Assembly (NCBI RefSeq): GCF_012273895.1
Contig: NC_052109.1
Location: 1,736,001 to 1,800,000 of the forward strand
Origin: Zerene cesonia
Taxonomy: Eukaryota; Arthropoda; Insecta; Lepidoptera; Pieridae
Length of the DNA stretch: 64,000 bases
Direction of reading: 5' to 3'
The notes under the pieces were generated by a model. That model had not been told where the DNA came from, did not search any database, and saw nothing but the letters and a program-made list of their open reading frames with translations. Position numbers and translations under genes: made by a program. This document shows positions 12,997 through 25,550 of the stretch, one piece after another; position 1 is the stretch's first letter, and each line of letters starts with the position of its first letter.

Positions 12997-13069
12997 ACTA
13001 AATGAGCACTAAATTTTGAGATATAATTCGAGTGATTCTGCCGACTTGACCTTTCTAGCTTTACAGACG
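12997..13069 (-). repeat. Right terminal inverted repeat
   Basis: Perfect reverse complement of 11601-11673. It ends GCTTTACAGACG, immediately followed by the 11-bp target duplication. Confidence 0.85.
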
Positions 13070-13080
13070 TTAATAAATTA
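13070..13080 (+). repeat. Right 11-bp target-site duplication of the TIR element
   Basis: TTAATAAATTA, identical and in the same orientation as 11590-11600. Confidence 0.8.
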
Positions 13081-16000
13081 GCGATTGTCTCTTCAATAAT
13101 TATTTAAAATTTAAGTTATTAATTAGATTTTTATCGAATAGTTTTACGTTAAATTTAATGCATATGATAAGAAATACATACTACTGCACTATATTATACA
13201 ATGTTGCAAGGATGTGTCAGCCGGTGGCAGCTGCCGCTTCACCTGCGAAATCAAAGATAATAAACTTGTATCTTGAAAGGTGCAATGTTCAGCTGCCCAT
13301 TAACACACGCTTTTTATACCTACTATATCACCTACTGATTGACCGCCCCCCCTGAAAAGTGAGTTTAGAATCCAAAGGTCCTACGATCGATCTCTGATAA
13401 AGGATTCAAGATAACAAATCAAAACTTTCTGTGCCCTTTCACACCGAGGTGTGGCACAGAAACCTTATCACTTAGTATTCTTTATAGAAAATAGGGTACA
13501 CAAGGGGATATGGCACTTCACTTTTTTAGGTATCTACTCACAAAATGGCTTCACACTTTAGGATTTCTAGACAGACTAAGCGGATCAGAGGGATCAGTGT
13601 TATGCTTACGACTGTGCTAATGCCACTCGGTTCCATACTCATTAATTACTCCATGGAAAAAACTTAAATATAACTAGTTATTTAATACCTTGTCATCTTT
13701 GTATGGCAACGGGTAGCTTTTAGAGACTAATTTGACGGTGATGGGCTTAAATATTTTCATTCGATTTGTATGATTTATTATGTCATATTGGAATTGAAGA
13801 AACGATAACGCCTTACCTTAATTGAAAATATTCAGAAAAAAGTTACTACTGTTAAAATTACTTACCGGAATTTTAGGAGTTATCTACAAAATTGCTCAGA
13901 AATTAGAATATATATAAAATTCAGTTAAGTGCATTCCAAGGAATTCAAAACTCTTATAAAACTTGCTTTTTTAATTTGACATCAAAAACTGATATATTTT
14001 TGTTGTGTAGTTTAAGAATTTAATTAAAATAATTACTCGACAAAAAATGGACGAGGTTTTTTCTCCTTACAATTGAACGATTGATTAGGAAATAATTGCT
14101 GTAACTATATTACGTCGTTTAAAGTTTTCTATACATTTATAATACGCTGTTAATTAGCTGCATACTTAACCATTGTCAATTTAAATAACTCACTATTTAC
14201 TTGCGTTTAGAGCACGATAAAGTATTTAAAAGTAGGGTTGATCCAAAAATAATAAAATAAATTTAGGGTTGGACTCTTTATATTAAATAGAGTATCCACT
14301 TCAACGTTCGGAAATAGTATACAAATTAATTTTTTATTATACTTTTACGATGCCTGAAATTTATTAATCAGCATGCAGTAATATCATCACTATACGACAT
14401 TCAGAGTTTTACAACGGAAATAAAAAGCAAATCATCGAGTTCAGGTATGCCATAAAACTTTGATAGAACGATGTTGGCAACCTCACAATGGTTAGTAGAT
14501 TAAGTTATTCTTTTGAATATTCCATTAAAATATATTGAGTTTTCTATCTCTCTATTTTTTGCTTATCTACCTAATTCAAATAATGAAATAAGTAATTGGT
14601 TTAGTTAACTAATTGAGAAAATTTAAGTGAACTGTCCTGCCAAAAAAAAACTCCATATAATAAACATACGTCTTTGTTCAGACAATTATGATCTATATTC
14701 TATACTATAATAAAGAAAACCTTTGCACACACATATGACTACCTTACTCTGTATCGATAGTTCGTAACAGTCAAAATAATGATTTACACGATTTTCACCG
14801 AAGCCTTGAACATTATCCCCCAAGGGGTCTCAAAGCAAATAGCCATATCGTGTTACTGAAATCAAAACAAAAACGTGTACCGCGCGTAATTACCGCGAAC
14901 AATCGGCTGGACAATTGCGGAGTGACAAGCGAGTCGTGTAACCGATGCCACGTAATTGTAACTTCTCACGCTCTCTGTTGCTATGCAATTAATTTTATCG
15001 CGCGTGCCGTGAATCGGTTAAGATCTTTTTCCCATAAAATTTAATTTATCTTAATGACTGTTTGTTTTTCAAGCGGCAACTGTGCGGAGTTGCGAATGGT
15101 TTTTGCGACACGATTGGAGTCATACACGCGATGCTGATTCCGTATAATGGGACATGCGATTTGTTGGGCGACGGATTTAAATTCACACATCTCTGAATTA
15201 CATCGCATTGATTTCTAATTTTGAGCTCTATCTCGTCAATTTTAGAGTTGCATATGCTTCCAATTAAGTTGCAGATACTAATCTTGAGCAAACGGATCGT
15301 AAGCAATGCGGGAGAATTAATTATGTGGGATATGCAGATCACGGTTAAATCTTATAGAAATGCTAGAGATGCATTGCAGAATACAGGAGCTAGGATCAAG
15401 TACTCACATTCCCAGCTGTTTGTATTTAGCTTTGATTTGACTTCTGCACTTGATTAAATTAGTTCTCGTGAAGTGAATAAGCTTTGTCTTTTATACTTTT
15501 TGAAGTGAAACTTCTTTAGAATCGTTGTGATTTCAAACTTGATGCAACGGAAAAACGACAGGTAAGAGACACAAATACAAAAATGTGTAGAATGAAGCCG
15601 GCAAGGAATGAGACAGAAATATACATACTATTTTATTCATTCTTTTGTCGATTTAGTGAAGTTTCACTTCTATCATGTGTGGGACGCACACACACATTTT
15701 TTTTTTTTTAGTGAGAGAGTTAGTAAGTAAGATGTTAACGTTTTAATCTGAATCGGAACTATCTCTGCGTTTACATGTGTTAACTTAATATAATAACCAT
15801 ATTACAAACATTATGCCAATGGATACTAATTGGTGTTATTCTATTCCGATATTCGAAAGTAAAACATCTTAATGTTTTATTGGTCATCAGTGAGATCACG
15901 ACTAAGCAACCGGCTGCAGACGGTCCGGCGTCACGCCGTGACTCATCTCCAGAAACTACAGAGTACATAATAACAATGTGTTACAGAAGACTGCAGACTA

Positions 16001-18422
16001 AGGTTTAGATAATGCAGATACAAGGGTTCATTTATGGTGATTTCAAAGTTTATAATGGAATGTTAAGATTTGTTTTTTGATCGCCTGTATTCAGTTTTCT
16101 ATATTATACTTCTGTGCATAGATAATAAAGAACAGGTTTTGGTGCATATTTAAAATTTTTGTTTTTGTAAATGACATCATATTATTTATTCATTATCATC
16201 ATATTTTTACGATCGTTTCAAAATTGAACAGCATCAAAGCGTAGCGGTATTATATACTGATCAATAAAATTATTTATATTTTGTTTCAGGTAATACTACG
16301 CATAAGTCTACCATCTGAACGTAGATAATTGCAACAAGTAAATGAACAGTTTGGTAATAAATTATACAATTTTATCGTAAGTAATAATTAGTATAATTAT
16401 AAATATTCATGCATACAATCTTCGGAACATAAAACCCTTCCAAAAGCGACAGTAGGTAATGAAACTCAATTCGAGCGACTGGAATTCGTGTAATCTAATT
16501 CAACATAAAGACGTATCATACAAAAGCCCTTACGCGGTTTCATTTCTCGTGTTTTGTATTAAAAGTAGGCACGGCTACGAGCAGCGGGATGCACTGAGCA
16601 TTGTGTCTGACCCAGTTTGAAGCTGCATCGAGTCTGCTTACACTAACTGTTGAATATTTCAGACGTACGTGTGCATGTGCACAGTATGCATGTATGTATG
16701 TGGTATTTAGCTCGCCGGCGAAGACACGCTCCAAGTGTATTGAAATTCAAATTGAATTTGTGAACTTGTTGGGTTATGGTATTGAAAATCGAGTCGCATT
16801 TTATATTTAACGCTGAAGAGAAATTGCGCAACGAATTGGAAGGCTTCTTCACGTCTAAAAATATAAAACGCTAGTAAGAAACACAGTTGTTGTGCTCAAA
16901 TAATACATAGTGGATTGTTTTAATTACAACTTAATAGCATTAATGATATACATTTAGCATAATGCTTCTTCTTTAATTGCACAGTACACTGTACAGTGCT
17001 CCTCAAACCGCGTTCAATGTTTATGTGTTATTGATAAACAAATAGGTTACACAATAAACCCATCTCGAATTTAATAGTTGGGGAGAATATAAAATTTTAT
17101 TCCAATACAGTCCAGCGTAAATTAACTTGAAAAACGTATCATAGTGCGAGCTGTAGGTTCCTATTTCATACGTACGGAGTTGCGATCGCATGTGGGTTAT
17201 GTAGGTACTAGGGAATAGGGTAGACTGCAGAGTGTAGCGGCTGGCGGGTGCAACATGGTTGAGGATGTGACTAATGTTTATTTATTTTATTGGCATTTAA
17301 TTGTCTATGCCTATATCAAAAAAATGTATTTCTATTCAAATTTTATGATAACTTAAATGTATTAAACATGTGTGATTCAATTAAATGTACGATATTAACC
17401 TTTTGTTTCAATCTGTTTATTATAGAAAAATGTATAGAAACATTTTGTGTGTGAATCTCGAGATTTGTTTTTTTAACTTACTGTACAGTTGCTTATTATA
17501 TAAAAAGTAGGTATACATACACATTATAAATATCAGTGATACTTTTGCCTTTCGTGATCAAGAAACGCGTCATTTTGATTTAGGTAACTGACATAAATAC
17601 CCGCGAAAACCGCTCCTCTTGCCCAACCGCTACTCTCGGCACGTAGCCGCCGGTTTAGATAAAATGGTAATATGAACGTAGTGTACGTTAGATTCTGTTA
17701 GTGGGAACATTTGTGGAGCTCGGTACGTGATTGCGCTTAATGCTGTCCATTGATCGACGGAATCCGTGCATGCGATTCGGTGGATTTTGTGAAATCAGTA
17801 CTATTGGTAATTGACGTCCGTCAAGTAGTGCCTGATACTCGTAAACATCTAAAGCTATACTTAATGATTGGTTAAATTCATTGTTTAGGCTTCAATTGTT
17901 CGATTGAAGTCTGCTGTTTAATGGTGAAGTTAGCAGTCAAAGGGTGTCGAATGGTATAGTTTAGATATTAGGTAGATAGAAGGTGAAACATGTGTAATAA
18001 GTAATATTGTTCTAGCAATTACGACAAAGTTTACATGATTATCAGTCGTTTAGTTTCGACTGTGATAGATAAAATTTCAATGGTATTAATAACTGTAAAT
18101 TTCTCAAATGTACCATTCTTATGACAATACTGCATTGTAATTATTTATCTTCGGTACATTAAAACAGAATAAAAGTAAGGTAATTTTACCAAAAACATAT
18201 CTACAATGAAATTAAAATCGTTACCATTTTAACAAATAACGCTTATTTAAAATGACTCACGCGAGTGGCGCAACAATGGAGAATATGAGAACGTACTTTA
18301 ATCAAACAGATTCGCAATATAAAAACGATTTCTATTACACGTAAGATCTCGACATTTCGTATTGTCGGCTTCTCACAAACGAAATTATTGGATTCCTTCG
18401 TCGACGGTATAAGAAATGACAA
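13081..18422. other. AT-rich non-coding region between the TIR element and NDUFS7
   Basis: No coding exon is recognised. The stretch contains a 10-bp-stem hairpin at 13426-13462, a CA/T-rich low-complexity patch near 15686-15710, and small GC-richer islets near 14880-15100, 16560-16740 and 17140-17700 that show no consistent frame. The open frames at 15046-15457 and 16540-16852 overlap on both strands and look like chance. Confidence 0.5.
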
Positions 18423-18428
18423 TTTATT
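18423..18428 (-). terminator. Candidate polyadenylation signal of NDUFS7
   Basis: The minus strand reads AATAAA about 95 bases downstream of the NDUFS7 stop codon, a normal distance for a short 3' UTR. Confidence 0.5.
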
Positions 18429-18522
18429 TCCCATTCTTTGTAAGAAATAGAATGTTACATTCGGAAAGTGTGATAAATAACAACATTTTACCCTGAAATA
18501 TGCTTTAATGTAATGTAATATA

Positions 18523-18639
18523 TTATTGTCTGTACCAGCTCTGGCACATTCGCATGCGTTTGACTTTCTTCTGTAGAACTAGCATGGCGTATAGCAGGGC
18601 TTCTGCTGTGGGGGGACAGCCGAGCACGTAGATGTCCAC
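18523..18639 (-). CDS. NDUFS7: NDUFS7 terminal exon
   Basis: The exon encodes VDIYVLGCPPTAEALLYAML and a basic tail ending SWYRQ, then a stop. GCPPTAEAL holds the last cluster cysteine. It is preceded by an AAG acceptor. Confidence 0.93.
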   Translation of the reverse strand: MDIYVLGCPPTAEALLYAMLVLQKKVKRMRMCQSWYRQ

Positions 18640-21600
18640 CTTAAATATAAAATTTTCGATAAATATAACCAATAAATAGCAAGATGAATGCATTCCATTG
18701 AGCTGCGTTACAAATTTTAAAATTACGCTTTGCGACTTCAATTGTTCATTACTAATTTAATATGGAGAACTAAATACATAGAAATGTGTATTAGATAGGT
18801 ATGTATAAAGGCAATTAAAACAATTGTAATTGTATTTTTTTTTTCGTATTTGTGAAAAACATAAATTGTAATACCGTTTTATAAAATTTATGTAATTAAA
18901 GCTTAGACATAACCGAATACAAAAAATTAAGTCGATGGGTCTGCTACCATCGTGTTCAATATTGTTTAATTCTTTAAAGCCAAACGCCAGTATGCAATAA
19001 AGTCATCGATATCCGCGCCATGGAACTCGTTAAATAAATCGAAGTGAAAACAGTGGCTTCTCGGAAGAAGAGGAAATTCCAATTAAGGGAGTGAATTGTA
19101 CCGGAGCTTACTCCGAACAAATTGCAAACGTTGAGCGTCGCTCTTGTAATTAATTAAAAAATCTCCTCTCGCTCCTTGCGCTGGGGTGTTTTATGTTACA
19201 GTACTTTTAGATATCGCTTATTTGTGAAGTAATGTAAAATTGCGAGCCAGAGAAGCGTATCGGTCAGAAAGTGCTTTGAAAAGTTTGCACAGTTACGCTT
19301 TTATGACATGAGCTTCTTAAAATATGAATTGTAAGTTGGAGACGATTTAAAATGATCCGGGCGAAGTAACTTGAAGTGGTAAACTTTAACAATTAGAAAC
19401 TAATTCTTGGATTTTGAGAATTTTATACAATACTTTTATTCACAGTTGCGTAAATTATGTAGTTACCGTATATTTCATCAAGTATGCATACGCAAAAAGA
19501 TTTATCTTAGATTATACCATAATAATCTTTTGAGTGAAATGGTCAAACCTTATCTAAGCACGTCCGCACGCATAATTTTGCGTTCTTAATAGTATTTTTT
19601 ACACGCTTTTTATTAGCTTCACCTGTATGTTTGTTTGTTTGTATGTTTGTTTGTTTGTATGTTTGTTTGTTTGTAACTGACTTCTTTGGGCGCGATTTTG
19701 ACCCACTTTAAACGGCCAGATTTCGTTCAAACTTTGTAGATTTATTGAGGACCGATGACAATACACTAATTTGATAAAATTATTCCAGTTTTCAATTTGC
19801 AAAATATGATTTTTGTTAAAGCGTGTTTTATAGTTTTTTTTTATTAAAAATGTGATGTAGGGTTATCACTTATCATCATTTATTTTGTAAAATCACACGA
19901 AGAAACATAAAAAACGACAATTGATGTTGATGTTGCACACAGTCATTAATTAATTCGCCATTAGTTACATGCAACACGAATCATGTGTAATCACATTCAG
20001 TGATTAACGTGCATATATTTTACGAAAACTTCCATGTAAGTCGTGCTGCGTGTAACTACTTATACACATAGCCTTCATATAATTAGTGAATGAAAATTTA
20101 TTATCCTATACAACTATAATTACTTGATTGCAGTCCTGTATATTATATAACTAGCTTTCGGCCTGCAGCTGTACCCGACAATAGACAGTCCCGAGATTTT
20201 GGTATAAATACTATGCTATGTCCTTTCTCGGCTTTCATTATTGTTTTTTACAATATTCAATTCTACAATATGAATAAGTAAATAATCCAAGAAAAATATG
20301 AAAACTTCCTGCGATTCGTTTTGAAAATTGTAAAGAATTTCCTTATCCTAATTTATTTGACTTATCCGTACTATAACTAAAACACTTATTACTGCCTGCA
20401 AGCAATGGCCTGATATCAAGACAAAAATAAGTTTAATAATTAATGTTATTGGTGTAAAACCGTTTTAATTATTATAAATAAATAAATAATAAATAAAAAC
20501 ATGTATTTGATATTATTTTATCTTACCGGTATAATTCTATCACAGCCGCGTACAGTCGAATACGTGTAGTGGTAATAACCCCCGCCGTTCGCGCAGCTGC
20601 CCATCGACACCACGAATTTCGGATCGGGCATCTGGTCGAACGTCTTGCGGAGGATCGGCGCCATCTTGTTGGTGACGGTGCCGGCGACGATGATGACGTC
20701 AGTCTGCCGGGGCGTGCCGCGGAACACCATGCCGTAGCGGTCCATATCGTATCTGGAAAAAGAACTATGTGATGTGGAACTAACTTATACGAAGAATTAA
20801 CTTATATGGTTTTGTTCATACAAAACCGTTATCGTTAATGGATTTATTTTTTTATATCATAACGGGCAACTGAGCTGGTGGTTTGCCTGATGGTAAAGGA
20901 TCACCACCGCCCATGAACATTCGCAGAGGCTCAGACCTCTGAGAATGCGCTGCCCGCTTTTAAGGGATAAAGGATAAGGAAAGGATTGATGACTGGAAAG
21001 AAGCAATGGATTGGGAAGGGCGAGGAGAAGGAAATATATTTAGGACAGCCTTCTATTCTGGAGTAACTGCTTGCAGTGCTGGTGAATTGTTACGGGATGT
21101 TAGTAAGTCCTGGTGAAAATGTCTAATTGCACATAAATATAGGAATGTAGAAATAGTTTGAAAAGTTTTGTTTCTTACAAAAAGGATTCTTTTTATAGAT
21201 AAGATATGGTATACCCAGAACATTTACAAGGTCTAATAAATTTGCGTTACAGAGCATATTTGTTGAAATTACCATTTAGTCCTTCACTAATCCTTTTAGG
21301 AGATTGAATAAAGTAATATTCCTTGTTTTAAAAAATATTACTTCCAATTGGAAAGATGAGATAACTGTTTTTGGCTAGGCATTACTTGTCATTTGTTAGG
21401 TAGACATGGACTATAGGCATACCTTTATTTAGCATCAAACAAAAAACAGTAAGAAAAAAATAAAACAGTTATGAGAAATACAAACACATTATGATATCAA
21501 AATGTTCCCCACATCAGTGTGAGTTACGAAGAAAGTTTCTGTTAGTTTTTTTAGTGACGGTCGTTACTTACGACTTGCGGCTTAAATGACAGTGCGTGTA

Positions 21601-24600
21601 TCAAAGAGCCCTATTATGTGGTATATATTTGGATAGACTCCAAATTTAGATCTACTTGGGAATTTCTTAGAAGTCTACATTTTGTATGTTACTGTAAAAG
21701 CCCGAACTGCTGTAATAACTAACATTTTCGAGAAAAACCTCATATTTAGCAATGGTAAAAGTCCGAAAATTTGTGTGATCATTGTCCATGTCGATCTTTT
21801 AACACGGTTAACTAAGTAAATCTTTGTATTCTCTTTTCCAACCAAGTAAAATGTATAGAATTTTTAATTCGGTTCGGGCACCCGTCGACCGATGCCGCGT
21901 CTTAACCTACATAAAAAAGAGGGGATTCTCAATACGACTGTATTTTCTTCCTGTTTGTTACCTTATAACTGTTAACTGAGAGAACCGATTTTGATTATTC
22001 TTTTTTTCTTTGAGTCATGGTAGTGCTTTGGTCTTGAGTGGACCCATTTTGAGCTGGTCTAGTTTTGACAAATTAAAAGCGGTTCAGCTTTCAGTTTAGA
22101 TTTTATTTAAAATCATAATATTTACCAACTCATTTCGGCAAATCTTAATGTACACTTAGTATATCGTAAGATTTAGTTATAAACGGACTTTTACAGCAAC
22201 ATGTATATTGTATAAATGATAACTATAAAGGTGTGCCGTTAGAATAACATTGGGGTGCGACGTCGCGTGACAGCGCGGGTTCGGTTTCAATCGCACTTAC
22301 GAACATCGATTGTAATAAAATGATTGTATATCTTCGTACGAAAATCGAAATCCAAATAATGGTTGAATGTGGGTTCTTGTCAGTGTAAATTCACCTTAAT
22401 TGTAATTTATAATTTTAATGTATTGAATGTAAAGCTTTCTTTAAATCATTACTATAATAAACGAAACGTTATAACGAGTATGATTATGTATCGATAATAA
22501 ATAAATAAAATTTGTTTTGTTTCCAAACTATTATTTCGGTAATCAATTCGTACCAGATGCATAATTAGAGATTCTAACCTGGAAGCAGCATAGTGCATCA
22601 TTTCCAAAGCGCAACAAGCCAGACCGAAGGTCAGCGGCCAGAGGGAGCCCTTTCTGCCCCAGTTCAATATATCATCCAATCGAGCCACCACCCATTCAAC
22701 TTTGGACTGAAATTATTAAAAGTATTAAAAAAATCGTATGATAATAACTATATTAAAAAAAAACAGATCTTATTATCATTTAAATTAAGTTCCTTTTAAT
22801 CAATTAGCGTTTTAACATCTAAATATTGTGAGTATAAGTATTTTACAAGGTGATTTTAAAATTGTAACTATCGCGACCAAAGTTTACTTGATATAAATGC
22901 AATATGATAGCCACGTAACGAGAATATTAAATCAAGATTAGGCCCCAAAACTTCGCTCGCCAACGTCGCAATATGGCGGTGATAGATAAATTACCAATTA
23001 CTTTCGGAATACAATTTACATTCGTTTAGCAAACTTCGACTAAACTTATTTAAGTCGAGCCTAAAGATGTCTATTTACATTTTTTCCCTAAAAATCTTTG
23101 AAATTTTTCTTCATTGTTCAAATAAATTGGAATCTTGTGGAGATTCGAAAGTAATATTATATATTGCGAAAAGTTCGTTATCACATCATACTCTGCGTAT
23201 AAAACATGAATAAAGCGTATTTTTGTCACAATAGCACGTCTGACATCGATATAAAATTTGACTTAACAAATATTTATCTTGTGACGGTACTTTTTCACAA
23301 TACTTAAAGAAGTCATTTGTAACTATGGCTATTGTGGGTATGTGAACAGGAAGTTTATATGGGAAGGGATTTAAAATAAAGACTCTAATAAAAGTTGAGC
23401 TGCATGTGTATTTTAGAACACGAGCATAGCCTGGGGACTTGTTTTGTTTTCGAGGTTTATTTTTCATTTATGGTCTATCCTTAAGGAAACAAACAACAAA
23501 AAGGAAGATATTTAAGTTTTTTCTGACAATTGCTTCATCAGCCAATCTTGTAAAATTCTTAAACTACAATGTAAAATCTTAATATAAAATGAGTCGTAAA
23601 AAAGACTTGATACGAAAGATTTGAAAGATCAATTTATTTATCTTCATTTAAAATAGGCTCCGGGATCTCTAGATGGTAACATAACTTCTGGAAGCCTGTA
23701 CACATATCTATCGTCATTGTGTTAGAAATGTTCGAAAATATTTTCGTGCAGTATAATGTACAGCTGTTTTGGGTTTGTTTTAGTTAAGGTCAAGCAATAA
23801 AGTAACAGCGTTTAATACGTTATAAGGTAAATCGGTTTAAAGTTTACATAATTAAAGAGGAAGCTCTCGGTTCGAGCACGCTCTCCCAAACCACACTCAC
23901 GTCGGGCCCAGATTCCGACGGCTTACTAATGGCGAGTAGATAGCTCTATTTTACTGGAGGCTTCTCTTAAAATATCTTTTAAAATATTGTAAGTCTATAT
24001 GAACTTTCGATTATAATATGATGTATGTAATTTCGTATAATGCATTAAAATATACAATTGAATCGTGACAATATAAACAGGCTTTCCAAAACATAAGATA
24101 AAAACAAAAAACAAAAGATAAATTCGCTGCGTTTCGACGCGAAAGAAGGACAGACAAATAAATAGTAAGAAAGTAGGGGGGTTGGCGGTCATGCTTTGGT
24201 ATGGAGTAAAATTTTTAGTAGTAATGCAACTGCAGCTATAGATTATGTATATTTTTTAAATGATTTTATAAGTGTCTATAAATTTTATGCAGAAAAGTAC
24301 AGATTTCATTATTCCCAATTTAAACGATACATATGTTATTAAAACACGAATAAACAATATAGCACTTTTTTTCAATGGATCTCTTAGCAAGGGTACCTTA
24401 AAATAAGGGATACCTACATGTAATAATATGTATATCTTCCAAGACCTAATTCCAATAAAATCCCCTGACCCTCCCGTCCATTACCAAGTACAATGCTCTT
24501 TAGTAATTGGATCGGACCTAGGTAGGACCAAGGTGACACAATGTTTAAGTAATAAGTTTAGGTAATGTTACGTTAAGGATTGATGTAATAAGCCCCGCCT

Positions 24601-25493
24601 TAGTTCCAGACGGTGTGATTATTGTTGTTTTTGATAATGTTAGGGAAATTAGGTGGATGACATAGTGGATATTCGAACCGGTTCTCACTGCACAAATGTT
24701 ATATTTTTAATTGTCAATAGTGTTAATTTGCTATATGATTGAAATTGATAAAATTATGTGGAATATAAGATAAACTTTTTATAAAAAATTTAAATTCAAT
24801 GCTATTGTTCTGTCTATCAGAGTTCTATCTACTATTATTTCCATTTTATATTATCCATGGTCAAAATTGAACAGAAAGACTTGGGAAGTAGAATGTATTT
24901 TAGGGTAAAAAAACGTGCTAATACCATTCATACTGAATCGAATCCACTCTAAAGCACCATTAATGTGTCTCTTTAATTTGTACAAAACAATATTTCACGT
25001 CTAAAATATTAGTACAGATTTAACCGTTACCCTATAAGCAGAGTAGCAACTCGACAAATTATTATATAACTCTAGTATTGTATAAGAAACAATCGGAGGT
25101 CATAAACCAGTACTACATTCAACTATCTGTGCCCCGCGGTACCACACACATCCTATATGATGTTACATAGCTTACAACCTTTCTCCGATAACGGCGTATC
25201 TAACACTGAAAGCTTATATCAAATCAAGTCAATTTAACGCATTCAAACTCTTTATGTTTATAATTTATGTTATTATGAGTTTACATTCAAATATAGAAAT
25301 AATTACCTGACTGGGATAGTGAAAAGGCGAGTATCGTCTATTTTCGCCAACTTTATAAGATCTGTCTCCATGCGGGATGACGTGGTACTTTTTCTTTGGC
25401 GGAGTGACGATAGCTTTTCCCTGCCCGCCTGACTCGCCTTGCGGAGGATTGCAGTACGTTCGTAACACTTGTGAGAGAGTGTACTGTTGGTTC
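18523..25493 (-). CDS. NDUFS7: NADH dehydrogenase [ubiquinone] iron-sulfur protein 7, mitochondrial (complex I PSST/20 kDa subunit), 5' end incomplete
   Basis: Four exons are joined by GT-AG introns with matching phases: 25493-25307, 22706-22579, 20752-20527 and 18639-18523. The product is the complex I subunit that holds the terminal [4Fe-4S] cluster N2, which passes electrons to ubiquinone in the matrix arm. Cluster ligands are visible as the Cys-Cys pair in GLACCALEM, the Cys in GSCANGGG and the Cys in GCPPTAEALL. The order of conserved blocks (VARLDDILNWGRKGSLWP, then YDMDRYGMVFRGTPRQTDV, then GGGYYHYTYSTVRGCDRI, then a basic C terminus ending SWYRQ) matches NDUFS7 throughout. The first recognised exon supplies a basic, mitochondrial-type leader and ends YSPFHYPSQ, which joins SKVEWVVARLDD. 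Its likely acceptor lies at 25494-25495, so the initiator ATG should be in another upstream exon that I could not find. The core (residues from VARLDD onward) is intact. Confidence 0.93.
19618..19780 (+). repeat. TGTTTGTTTGTA microsatellite with attached lepidopteran repeat
   Basis: Three tandem units of TGTTTGTTTGTA are followed by ACTGACTTCTTTGGGCGCGA and a TTTTGACCCACTTTAAACGG stretch. This combination recurs in Lepidoptera as a transposable-element fragment. It lies within the NDUFS7 intron between the last two exons. Confidence 0.6.
20150..20245 (+). repeat. Retroelement tail fragment in NDUFS7 intron
   Basis: The sequence starts AACTAGCTTTCGGCCTGCAG and continues with GGTATAAATACTATGCTATG, resembling common lepidopteran RTE/SINE tails (ACTAGCT plus a degraded CCGCGGC region). 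The family is not certain. Confidence 0.4.
20527..20752 (-). CDS. NDUFS7: NDUFS7 exon with quinone-site and third cluster ligand
   Basis: The exon encodes RYDMDRYGMVFRGTPRQTDV through GCDRIIP and contains GSCANGGGYYHYTYS. The boundaries are TTCCAG|A and CCG|GTAAGA. It is the most strongly conserved block of the gene and is markedly GC-richer than the flanking introns. Confidence 0.95.
20840..21130 (+). repeat. Lepidopteran SINE-like repeat in NDUFS7 intron
   Basis: The segment contains AACGGGCAACTGAGCTGGTG, GCCTGATGGTAAAGGATCAC and CACCGCCCATGAACATTCGC, then GCGCTGCCCGC. The arrangement 'ctgatggtaa..gatcaccaccgccca' is a very common lepidopteran interspersed repeat. It sits just upstream, in transcription order, of the 20527-20752 exon. 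Confidence 0.65.
22579..22706 (-). CDS. NDUFS7: NDUFS7 exon with the tandem cysteine cluster ligands
   Basis: The exon starts after TTTCAG and ends AG|GTTAGA. It encodes SKVEWVVARLDDILNWGR and then GLACCALEMMHYAAS, with the two adjacent cysteines that bind cluster N2. Its phase joins the next exon in an Arg codon. Confidence 0.93.
25307..25493 (-). CDS. NDUFS7: NDUFS7 exon encoding the presequence / N-terminal linker
   Basis: The open frame is Gln/Gly/Lys-rich (for example GESGGQGKAIVTPPKKKYHV) and ends with the family-typical YSPF motif before a CAG|GTAATT donor. The upstream boundary is the AAG acceptor of a T-rich tract. It is phase 2 at the 5' side, so it is an internal exon. Sequence conservation is low, as expected for a mitochondrial targeting region, so this exon is less certain than the other three. 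Confidence 0.7.
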
Positions 25494-25550
25494 CTTAAAA
25501 AACATGTTATTGCTTATTATAGGCAGATATTACTGCACCGCTACCGCACT

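Larger units (their letters stand above)
11601..13069. mobile_element. DNA transposon or MITE with perfect 73-bp or longer inverted terminal repeats
   Basis: The left end (11601-11673) begins CGTCTGTAAAGCTAGAAAGG. Its exact reverse complement ends the right side (12997-13069), with no mismatch across all 73 bases visible before the gap. An 11-bp direct repeat flanks both ends, the hallmark of transposition. The interior is split by a 1000-N gap, so a transposase gene cannot be confirmed or excluded; none is seen in the 323 bases between the left repeat and the gap. The length of the target duplication and the long inverted repeats resemble Mutator-like elements (8-11 bp duplications), but the terminal bases do not prove that superfamily. 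The perfect repeats suggest a recent insertion. The interior carries phased TTAGTGCT octamers. Confidence 0.8.

Noticed and set aside
19618..19680. A CRISPR-like array of short repeats
   Set aside because: The units are contiguous TGTTTGTTTGTA with no spacers: a eukaryotic microsatellite.
20569..20772. Plus-strand His/Arg-rich frame of 67 residues
   Set aside because: Antisense shadow of the conserved NDUFS7 exon.
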